Shown here piece after piece: positions 6,086-12,214 of a DNA stretch of 12,214 nucleotides. The stretch is from Anaerolineales bacterium. Lineage in GTDB: Bacteria; Chloroflexota; Anaerolineae; Anaerolineales; E44-bin32. The notes under the pieces are model-generated. The model made no database searches and was not told the origin of the DNA. It worked only from the letters and a program-made list of their open reading frames with translations. Every line of letters begins with the position of its first letter. Position 1 is the first letter of the stretch. The stretch spans positions 1 to 12,214 of the forward strand of contig JAUWFP010000039.1 of the NCBI GenBank assembly GCA_030606845.1, written 5' to 3'. The position numbers and the translations under genes are program-made.

Positions 6086-7366
6086 CTACTTCACATCAGC
6101 ATCCAAAGCACTTTGGAGTGCTTTGAGTGTCGGTTCAATCACAAGCGGTTCGCCGGCGGCATCCATCGCCCGCGCTACATCCTTCAACCCATTGCCAGTA
6201 TTCAGCACAACGACACGGTCTCCCTCCGCAAGGAGGTTCTTCTCAACTGCGGCTAACAGTCCAGCATAGGCAGCCGCCCCCGCGGGTTCGGCGAACACAG
6301 CCGCATCACGACCAAGTTCTGCAATCGCCTCCAAAATAGCGGAATCTGGAACTGCTACGTAAGCTCCACCGGTCTCCGTTGCGGCTCGCAAGGCGCGTAA
6401 ACCATCACGCGGCATATCCACCGAGATGCTGTCCGCCAGTGTATCGGCGCTCACAGGGAGTATCTCCTCCGAACCAGCCTGAAAGGCATTATAAATCGCA
6501 GCCGATCCTTCAGATTGAATCCCATAAAGCCGCGGGATTCTTTCGATCCAGCCCAATTTATGCAAATCCTTAAAGCCTTTATGCAGACCGGAGATGATGT
6601 TCCCATCCCCAACGGACACGAAAACAGCGTCCGGCGTGAGCCATCGCTCCGCTCCGGAGCTCTCGCCATCGCTTTCAATCGATAATTGCTCACAAATTTC
6701 GAAAGCTGCGGTCTTCTTTCCCTCGGCCGTGAACGGGTTGAAACCCGTATTTCGGCAATACCAACCGAATCGCTCCGCCGCCTGAATGGTGAGATCAAAG
6801 GCATCATCATAGGTGCCTTCGACGAGGACCACACGTGCGCCGAAGATCAGGAGCTGCGCGATCTTTGCCGGTGGGGCCGTCTTCGGGGCGAGTATTACGG
6901 CGGGCATCTTTGCCGCTCCTGCCATGCCAGCCAACGCCGCGCCCGCGTTGCCGGTTGAAGCTGTAACGATTACATCCACACCGATTTCCTGCGCACGGGC
7001 GACTGCGACGGCGCTGGCGCGGTCTTTAAAAGAAGCGGTTGGGTTTCGCCCATCATCCTTCAACCAGAGTTTCCCAAGACCTAATCTCCCAGCGATCGGC
7101 TGCAAATCAAAAAGCGGCGTCCAACCCACTGCCCTCAATGGAGTTCCCAAATGCCCTGGGTCTTGTACGGGGAGGAGCGGCAAATATCGCCATATGGAAG
7201 ATTCCGATGACCGTCTGATGTCACCGGGTGAGACATCGCGACGGATCCTATCGTAATCAAGGATCACATCTAGATTCCCGCCGTCATGCGGGCAGGTATA
7301 TTGAATATCCTCTGGCCTGAGTTCCTGACTACAGATGGAACAGCGATAGCCTGTAAAGTTCGCCAT
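6086..7366 (-). CDS. thrC: Threonine synthase-like PLP-dependent enzyme with N-terminal zinc-ribbon remnant
   Basis: A 426-residue fold-type II PLP enzyme resembling threonine synthase, which converts O-phospho-homoserine to threonine. The N-terminus is a rubredoxin-like knuckle: C9 and C12 (CSIC), then C25 in YTCPHDGG, where the usual fourth cysteine is Asp28, with His27 beside it. The catalytic lysine is K114 in NPTASFKDRA. ASTGNAGAA (136-144) and SVGDGNIISG (251-260) contact the cofactor, and LNTGNGLKD (388-396) is the typical C-terminal motif. Length fits the family. Its ATG directly follows the permease stop (TAGATG) with GAGGG 6 nt upstream, so it is translated from the importer message. 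Threonine biosynthesis genes (thrA, thrB, asd) are absent from the window. It may therefore be a paralogue with another substrate, such as a serine/threonine or diamino-acid lyase. The family call is firm; the substrate is not. Confidence 0.87.
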   Translation of the reverse strand: MANFTGYRCSICSQELRPEDIQYTCPHDGGNLDVILDYDRIRRDVSPGDIRRSSESSIWRYLPLLPVQDPGHLGTPLRAVGWTPLFDLQPIAGRLGLGKLWLKDDGRNPTASFKDRASAVAVARAQEIGVDVIVTASTGNAGAALAGMAGAAKMPAVILAPKTAPPAKIAQLLIFGARVVLVEGTYDDAFDLTIQAAERFGWYCRNTGFNPFTAEGKKTAAFEICEQLSIESDGESSGAERWLTPDAVFVSVGDGNIISGLHKGFKDLHKLGWIERIPRLYGIQSEGSAAIYNAFQAGSEEILPVSADTLADSISVDMPRDGLRALRAATETGGAYVAVPDSAILEAIAELGRDAAVFAEPAGAAAYAGLLAAVEKNLLAEGDRVVVLNTGNGLKDVARAMDAAGEPLVIEPTLKALQSALDADVK

Positions 7367-8335
7367 CTACAGCCCTCGTTCTCCGCGGATATAAGGCAAG
7401 CCCAGCGCTGCCGGTGCGCCCATGCGCTTGCGGATCGCCTCACGTGAGCCAATCACGAGGACGACGATGGTAAATGCATAGGGCAGCATCTGCAGGAAAA
7501 ATCCCCAATAAGGATTGTAATAGAAGGGATTCCGAAGGCCAAAAATCTTCAGCGGCCCCTGGATATCAAGGATCATTCGACGGAGAGCGCCGAAAGCGTA
7601 GGATCCCCCGGCTGCACGAATCGGGTCCCACTGCGCGAAAATCACCAGACCGATGGCGATCCACCCCTGGCCGGATGTGGTGAGATGGCTGAACCACCCC
7701 GGAGAAACGGCCAGGCTGATCGTCGCCCCGGCTACACCTGCGAGCATCCCGCCGACCAAAACATAGAAATAGCGCAAGCGATTTACATTGATACCCAAGG
7801 CATCCGCGGCTGCCGGATATTCACCAATCGCTCGCAGATGAAGCCCCGGCCGTGTGTGGTTGATGTAATACCAGGCGAGAGGAACCAGCAGATACCCCAG
7901 ATAAACCATCACGCTTTGGTTTTCAAACATGATAGGACCAACGAAAGGAATGCTCACCAGACCTGGAATGCTAAACGAGGGTAAAAGGGCTACAGCCCCA
8001 GCCTTGCTTAACCCCTCGCCGAAAACCATGCTCAGGCCTGTGCCGAGGAAGGTCAGGGCCAGGCCGCTTACAACCTGGTCGGCCTGAAACTGAATCGTGA
8101 TTAGCGCATGGACCTGGCTCAGCAGGCCAGCAACGAGCATGGCGACAAACATTCCAAGCCAGGGATTGCCTGTCGCTAAGGCTGTTTTATAGGCGCTCAT
8201 GGCGCCGATGAGCATCATCCCCTCAAGACCAAGGTTTAGAATCCCTGACCTTTCGGTGAAGATCTCCCCGATTGTTGCGAATAAAAGAACCGTTCCGGAG
8301 GCGACGCCAGCTTGCAGGATGATGATTGGGTCCAT
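7367..8335 (-). CDS. ABC importer permease 2, BPD_transp_2 family (NupQ/YufQ-like)
   Basis: A 322-residue integral membrane protein, the shorter of the two permeases of a BMP-type nucleoside importer. The family hallmark ERSGILNLGLEGMMLIGA (28-45) is present and is followed by a series of hydrophobic helices. RAIGEYPAAADALGIN, about two thirds along, is the cytoplasmic loop that contacts the ATPase. The last helix ends near 300, followed by a short basic tail (REAIRKRMG). Length matches the NupQ class (about 310-320) rather than the longer partner permease. The ATG at 8335 is 2 bp after the preceding permease stop and has a near-perfect Shine-Dalgarno (AGGAGG, 7 nt away), suggesting strong coupled translation and a heterodimeric channel with its neighbour. 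The ligand is inferred from the transporter class: nucleosides, purines or related compounds. Confidence 0.94.
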   Translation of the reverse strand: MDPIIILQAGVASGTVLLFATIGEIFTERSGILNLGLEGMMLIGAMSAYKTALATGNPWLGMFVAMLVAGLLSQVHALITIQFQADQVVSGLALTFLGTGLSMVFGEGLSKAGAVALLPSFSIPGLVSIPFVGPIMFENQSVMVYLGYLLVPLAWYYINHTRPGLHLRAIGEYPAAADALGINVNRLRYFYVLVGGMLAGVAGATISLAVSPGWFSHLTTSGQGWIAIGLVIFAQWDPIRAAGGSYAFGALRRMILDIQGPLKIFGLRNPFYYNPYWGFFLQMLPYAFTIVVLVIGSREAIRKRMGAPAALGLPYIRGERGL

Positions 8336-8337
8336 GT

Positions 8338-9471
8338 CTACGCCTCCTGCCCTACTCGTACGAGTCGAATGCGATTGCGGAACAAAAAATCACTTCCAAT
8401 CAGACAGACCAGGATGATCCCCTGGATGAGCATTGGAATACCTGATGGTTGGATCTCCCGACCAGCCAAGAGCAGTCCACCGAAAAGGATCGAAATCGGA
8501 ACGACCAAAATAGGGTTGAGCTTCGCCAGCCAAGCGATGATGATCCCCGTGAAGCCGTAGCCGGATGAGATCGCCCCCTGAAGGCGGTGTACAACTCCAG
8601 AGATCTCCAACATGCCGCCCAACCCCGCCAGTGCACCTGAAAGCATCATCACCAAGATTGTATTTCTCACAATGTTGATTCCCGCGTAGCGCGCGGCGCG
8701 CGGGTTGTCTCCGATCAAGCGAATCTCATACCCCCACCGGCTGCGGTACAGAATCCACCACACCACCCCAGCGGCAATCATGGCTATGACGAATCCCAGA
8801 TGGATGGTAAGCCCTCGAAACATAGGCACCTGGGCTGCGTAATCCGTCAATCGCGGCAACCAGGCCGTTTTGGGAAACTGGCGGCTCATCTGGAATCCAC
8901 CTTCGGACCATACATCGAAGATAAAATAGTTGTTCCACGCCACAGCGATGTAGTTCATCATTAGCGTCGATATGATTTCATTGACGTTATATTTCGCTTT
9001 CAAATAGCCAGGAATAAATCCCCATAAAGCGCCTGCGAGCATACCCATGACCATCATCGCCGGGATCATCAGCCACGGCGAAGTCTCTGGCGGAAGAATT
9101 GGTGTAAGCACGATTAAACTTGCCCCGAAGGCACCCAAGTAAAATTGACCTTCAGCGCCAATATTCCACAGGCGCATCCTGAAAGCGACAACCGCCGCCA
9201 AACTGACGAGAATGAGCGGAGTAGCCTTTACCAAAGTGTCTGAGAACACGCCGATATTCCCAAAAGCAGCCATGGCCATGAAAACATAGGCACGGATGGG
9301 GTCTCCTCCCACAAGCATTAATACGATACCTCCAAGAACCAATGCAAAGGTTACAGCACCAAGCGAAACGATTAATCCCAGCCACCCCGGTTGCTTCATG
9401 CGGGGTTCCATCCGCAGACGGAACCGTGTTCCACCAAGGTATTCAGCAAATAATGAAAGGATGGTCCTCAT
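8338..9471 (-). CDS. ABC importer permease 1, BPD_transp_2 family (NupP/YufP-like)
   Basis: A 377-residue integral membrane protein, the longer permease partner. The first 30 residues are basic and probably cytoplasmic; the first membrane helix is about 31-54. The conserved permease segment FRMRLWNIGAEGQFYLGAFGA is at 97-117. EIRLIGDNPRAARYAGIN, in the second half, is the coupling loop toward the ATPase, and the corresponding loop of the second permease is clearly related. The ATG at 9471 overlaps the ATPase stop by 4 nt (ATGA) and has an AAGGAAGG ribosome-binding site 7 nt upstream, which supports this start over internal methionines at residues 21 and 25. The two permeases should form the translocation pore as a heterodimer. 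Specificity is unknown but the class handles nucleosides or nucleobase-like solutes. Confidence 0.94.
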   Translation of the reverse strand: MRTILSLFAEYLGGTRFRLRMEPRMKQPGWLGLIVSLGAVTFALVLGGIVLMLVGGDPIRAYVFMAMAAFGNIGVFSDTLVKATPLILVSLAAVVAFRMRLWNIGAEGQFYLGAFGASLIVLTPILPPETSPWLMIPAMMVMGMLAGALWGFIPGYLKAKYNVNEIISTLMMNYIAVAWNNYFIFDVWSEGGFQMSRQFPKTAWLPRLTDYAAQVPMFRGLTIHLGFVIAMIAAGVVWWILYRSRWGYEIRLIGDNPRAARYAGINIVRNTILVMMLSGALAGLGGMLEISGVVHRLQGAISSGYGFTGIIIAWLAKLNPILVVPISILFGGLLLAGREIQPSGIPMLIQGIILVCLIGSDFLFRNRIRLVRVGQEA

Positions 9472-11039
9472 CGACTCACCTTCCTTGTAGCGACCAGATC
9501 TTTCTGCCGGGTCCCGGTCATCATAAGACCGATTGTTTCGGAATCAGCTTCCATCACCTCGCCCATGATTTCTCCCTCATAGATCACATAAATTCGATCC
9601 GAGAGTGAGATAAGTTCTTCCAGTTCCTCCGAGATTAGAAGGATCGCAGCGCCGTTCTCCCGCTGCTGGAGCAGTAAACGTTGAACGGTTTCGATCGCCC
9701 CAACGTCTAAGCCGCGCGTTGGCTGCATTGCAATCATCAACTTCGGCTCGCAGGAGATCTCGCGCGCCAGAATCAAACGTTGTAGATTTCCTCCCGAGAG
9801 CAAGCGTGCAGGTGTTTCCACTGTTGGCACTATGATGTCATAGGCTTCGCGCAGCGTTTCTGCTTGAGTGTTCGCAGAGAGGCTGTCAATGGACCACCCC
9901 TTCGCGATCGGCGGTTGCCGATACCCCTTCATGATCAGGTTGTCAGTGATGCTGAGATTTGGGGCTGTGCCGACATGGGTCCGGTCTTCAGGGATGTGTG
10001 AAACGCCCGCATCGATTACCTGTCTTACATGTCTCGATCTGCGCTGCCCTGACATGTTACCTTCGATGAGCACCTGCCCATGGACAACCACTTTCCCTTC
10101 TGTGATCGGGCGAAGACCGGTAATAGCTTCAGCCAACTCCGTTTGCCCATTTCCAGCCACGCCGGCTAAGCCGACGATCTCACCAGCCGCAACGTGTAGG
10201 GATAGGCCTCGTAAAGCCTGAATGCCTTTATTATTCAAGGCCTTGAGCCCTTCCACAGCCAGAACAATGTCTCCAGGAGTTTGCTCGACCTTATTCAATC
10301 GAAAGAGTACATCGCGACCTACCATCTCGCGCGCCAGGTCATGCTTCGTTATCTCTTTAGTGAGCAAACCCTCTGCGCTAAGCTTCCCCTTACGCAAGAC
10401 TGTAATCCGGTCTGCAATAGCCATGACTTCATCGAGTTTGTGGCTGATGAAGATGATTGATTTCCCCTCGGCAATCATGGACCGAAGTGTAGTGAACAAT
10501 TCCTGAATCTCCTGCGGAGCCAAGACCGCTGTCGGCTCGTCCATGATAAGCACATTCGCCCCACGGTAAAGCATTTTTAAAATCTCAACACGCTGCTGCT
10601 CACCGACGGATAATTGCCAGATTCTTGCTCGTGGATCGACCTGGAGACCATACTGCTCCCCGAGGTCGGAGATGATCTGATCATAATGAGATAAATTCAT
10701 ATTGAAGCGCGGTTCATCGAGGCCCAGGAGGATATTTTCCGTCACAGTTTGAGTGGGCACGAGCATGAAGTGCTGGTGGACCATGCCAATCCCGTAGTTG
10801 ATGGCATCTCGAGGGGAGCGAAGATCGACATACTCACCTTCAACCCGGATCGTACCTTTATCAGGTCGATACAATCCTGTGAGGATATTGACCAGAGTGC
10901 TCTTGCCTGCGCCATTTTCGCCCAACAAGGCGTGGATCTCACCAGACCGCAAGGAGAAATCAACCTGGTCATTCGCCAAGACACCAGGAAACTGTTTGGA
11001 AATCCCTTTTAACTCAACGACATTGAGGTGGTCATCCAT
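9468..11039 (-). CDS. ABC importer ATPase with two nucleotide-binding domains (NupO/YufO-like)
   Basis: A 523-residue cytoplasmic ATPase powering the importer, with two fused ABC domains. Domain 1 (about 6-245) is complete: Walker A GENGAGKST (40-48), Q-loop Q89, signature LSVGEQQ (143-149), Walker B VLIMDEPT (163-170) and H-loop H200. Domain 2 (about 258-512) is degenerate: Walker A reads GVAGNGQTE (293-301) without the lysine and the signature is LSGGNLQR (414-421). Walker B reads LMIAMQPTRGLD, with Gln in place of the catalytic acidic residues, and the H-loop histidine is replaced (SEE, 470-472). Such asymmetry is normal in sugar/nucleoside-type double ABC ATPases, so one site is probably mainly structural. 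The ATG at 11039 has GGAG six nt upstream. It is separated from the receptor gene by 70 bp that include a strong hairpin, and overlaps the first permease by 4 nt. Confidence 0.95.
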   Translation of the reverse strand: MDDHLNVVELKGISKQFPGVLANDQVDFSLRSGEIHALLGENGAGKSTLVNILTGLYRPDKGTIRVEGEYVDLRSPRDAINYGIGMVHQHFMLVPTQTVTENILLGLDEPRFNMNLSHYDQIISDLGEQYGLQVDPRARIWQLSVGEQQRVEILKMLYRGANVLIMDEPTAVLAPQEIQELFTTLRSMIAEGKSIIFISHKLDEVMAIADRITVLRKGKLSAEGLLTKEITKHDLAREMVGRDVLFRLNKVEQTPGDIVLAVEGLKALNNKGIQALRGLSLHVAAGEIVGLAGVAGNGQTELAEAITGLRPITEGKVVVHGQVLIEGNMSGQRRSRHVRQVIDAGVSHIPEDRTHVGTAPNLSITDNLIMKGYRQPPIAKGWSIDSLSANTQAETLREAYDIIVPTVETPARLLSGGNLQRLILAREISCEPKLMIAMQPTRGLDVGAIETVQRLLLQQRENGAAILLISEELEELISLSDRIYVIYEGEIMGEVMEADSETIGLMMTGTRQKDLVATRKVSR

Positions 11040-11058
11040 ACTCTGCTCCGAAGATGAT

Positions 11059-11092
11059 GGGTCGACGCCCTTATCGGACGTCGACCCTTTTT
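11059..11092. terminator. Strong hairpin between receptor and ATPase genes; its T-run faces the plus strand
   Basis: GGGTCGACG (11059-11067) and CGTCGACCC (11079-11087) form a perfect 9-bp GC-rich stem with an 11-nt loop. On the plus strand it is followed at once by five Ts (11088-11092), the layout of an intrinsic terminator. On the minus strand, where the genes lie, the Ts become As before the stem and no U-run follows. For the operon it is therefore better read as an attenuating or 3'-end-stabilising hairpin after the receptor gene. Such elements often let a receptor be made in excess over its ATPase and permeases. The ATPase ribosome-binding site (11049-11046) lies outside the stem. Confidence 0.6.
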
Positions 11093-11109
11093 CTGTTTAT
11101 TTGTGTGGA

Positions 11110-12214
11110 CTACTCCGGCAATTCCGCAGTAATGCCCTCAGCCCACCACTTCATGCAGTATTCGCAGCCTAACCCAAACTCGGGGAAGGCATCCAGGTCA
11201 ACTTGCTCAAGCGCTTCACCCTCGGGAACAATCAGGTTGCCTTGATTGTCATAGATCGGGCCCGAGAACACATCGAAGCGGGTGAATTCTCCCACCAGGG
11301 TGCCGGCCACGAGGTCACGAACAGCCTGGATCACATCTTCCGGAAGCTCAGCTACACCGGGCTGCAACTCCTCACCCTCCATAAAGCCGTAAAGGCCGAG
11401 CGCTCCGGTATCACCATCAAAGTAATCCCAACCGGGGGTATAGGTACCCGCGATCACACCTTCAGCGATCTCTGCATATACCGGTCCCCAAACCCAGTAA
11501 GGCGCAGTCAGGCAGGCGTCAATTTTGCAGGAGCCGTACCAGTCATAGGTGACGCCCCATTTGCCCTTTTCCTGCGCGACATCAGCAACCGCAGGGGTGT
11601 CGGCACCCGTGAACACTACCTGAGCACCGGCATCGAACAACGAGGCTGCGGCCTCTTTCTCGATGATGGGATCATGCCAGGTGTTGATCCAGCGCACATC
11701 CAGCGTGCATTCTGGGCAGGTTTCCCTCATCCCCAACGCGATCGCATTGCCAAGGCGAATCTCCTCTGGAATCGGGAAAGTCGCCATGTACCCCAGCTTC
11801 GGGTTTCCGTCCATTTTTGCCCGTGCGCCAGCGAGCATCCCTGCCGCGTACTTCATGTTTTCCATAGCACCGAACAGGTTACCGAAGTTGGTCATGTTGG
11901 ACTTGATGCCCGAGATGTGGATATACATGACATCCGGGAACTCCTCGGCGAGGACTTCCATGGGATCCATGTAGCCAAAGGACGTGCCAAAGATAAGATC
12001 AAAACCCTTCCGCGAGAGGCTGCGGAAAATTTGCTCTGAATCGGCTCCCTCGGGCACGTTCTCGATATAGGCGATGTGGACATCCGGCACATTCTCTGCG
12101 ACATATTCCAGGCCTTCGAAGTGCGCCTGGGACCAGCCCCCATCATCGTGAGGACCAATCAGGACCATGGCAATATTGAACTTGCCATCTTCAACCGCGG
12201 GGATCTCGAAACCA
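11110..12214 (-). CDS. BMP-family ABC transporter solute receptor (NupN/YufN/PnrA-like), 5' end cut by window edge
   Basis: Extracytoplasmic receptor that captures the solute for the importer. The frame is open to the right edge: 15 codons precede the methionine at 12168, which is internal, since the mature-domain start ...KFNIAMVLIGPHDDGGW straddles it. The signal peptide and lipobox lie outside the window. About 367 residues are visible. Typical BMP features, numbered from the internal Met: GPHDDGGWSQAHFEGL (5-20), FGTSFGYMDP (60-69), LGYMATFPIPEEIRLGNAIALGM (125-147), DAGAQVVFTGADTPAV (179-194), and TAPYWVWGP (221-229). Six cysteines occur as three close pairs (151/154, 214/219, 335/338), which could form disulfides outside the cytoplasm. 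The gene ends with TAG 70 bp before the ATPase and is followed by a strong hairpin. Characterised BMP receptors bind nucleosides; this subgroup has changes in the pocket-lining N-terminal loop, so nucleobase, nucleoside or related ligands are all possible. Confidence 0.93.
   Translation of the reverse strand, partial: GFEIPAVEDGKFNIAMVLIGPHDDGGWSQAHFEGLEYVAENVPDVHIAYIENVPEGADSEQIFRSLSRKGFDLIFGTSFGYMDPMEVLAEEFPDVMYIHISGIKSNMTNFGNLFGAMENMKYAAGMLAGARAKMDGNPKLGYMATFPIPEEIRLGNAIALGMRETCPECTLDVRWINTWHDPIIEKEAAASLFDAGAQVVFTGADTPAVADVAQEKGKWGVTYDWYGSCKIDACLTAPYWVWGPVYAEIAEGVIAGTYTPGWDYFDGDTGALGLYGFMEGEELQPGVAELPEDVIQAVRDLVAGTLVGEFTRFDVFSGPIYDNQGNLIVPEGEALEQVDLDAFPEFGLGCEYCMKWWAEGITAELPE

Noticed and set aside
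9468..10300. Degenerate second ABC domain of the ATPase (no Walker A lysine, no Walker B acid) as a sign of a decaying gene
   Set aside because: Degenerate second domains are the norm in the sugar/nucleoside double-NBD ATPases; the frame is intact and the first domain has all catalytic residues.
11203..12039. 278-residue open frame on the plus strand
   Set aside because: It lies entirely opposite the solute-receptor gene, whose protein shows clear family motifs. The plus-strand translation has no recognisable domain and no ribosome-binding site worth noting; it is a composition shadow.
12166..12168. ATG at 12168 as the true start of the solute receptor
   Set aside because: The open frame continues to the window edge and the upstream codons encode the usual first beta-strand context. 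A start here would also lack the secretion signal a receptor needs.
1..12214. CRISPR arrays, tRNA or rRNA genes, insertion sequences and attachment sites
   Set aside because: I saw no regularly spaced repeats, cloverleaf-like segments, transposase-like frames or terminal inverted repeats; nearly all the sequence is covered by intact metabolic and transport genes.

Overview
All eleven protein-coding genes lie on the minus strand and are tightly packed, so the window reads from right to left. Protein features suggest an anaerobic or facultative bacterium, most likely Chloroflexota (Anaerolineae-like). These are a long BMP-family solute receptor with a GPHDDGGW-type N-terminus, a zinc-ribbon threonine synthase-like protein, and a 185-residue orphan protein of a type I associate with that phylum. 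The taxon is inferred from memory of protein families; no marker gene is present.

Right part (12214 to 7367): a complete BMP-type ABC importer of the NupNOPQ/YufNOPQ kind. It has a solute receptor (5' end cut by the window edge), a double-NBD ATPase and two BPD_transp_2 permeases. A strong hairpin separates the receptor from the ATPase. The ATPase, permeases and next gene overlap or abut (4-nt overlap, 2-nt gap, 0-nt gap) and must be co-transcribed. Known members of this transporter class take up nucleosides or nucleobase-like compounds.

Middle part (7366 to 3628): three genes continue the same transcription unit. They are a threonine synthase-like PLP enzyme, a polyprenyl-phosphate type GT2 glycosyltransferase with two C-terminal membrane segments, and a second fold-type II PLP enzyme of 486 residues whose reaction I cannot assign.

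Left part (3472 to 1): after a 155-bp gap comes an uncharacterised 185-residue protein translationally coupled (ATGA overlap) to a dihydropyrimidinase/hydantoinase with all metal ligands. A 146-bp gap then carries a good sigma-70-type promoter and an operator-like palindrome. It precedes the FAD subunit and the [2Fe-2S] subunit of a xanthine dehydrogenase-family molybdenum hydroxylase; the second is cut by the left edge.

Taken together, the window looks like a locus for uptake and oxidative/hydrolytic breakdown of purine- or pyrimidine-like N-heterocycles: importer, molybdo-hydroxylase, ring-opening cyclic amidase and PLP-dependent lyases. The composition resembles the anaerobic purine-degradation clusters of enterobacteria and clostridia (xdh, hyuA, ssnA, ygeX, ygeW), but the PLP enzymes differ and there is an orphan protein and a glycosyltransferase. 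The pathway assignment is an inference from content.
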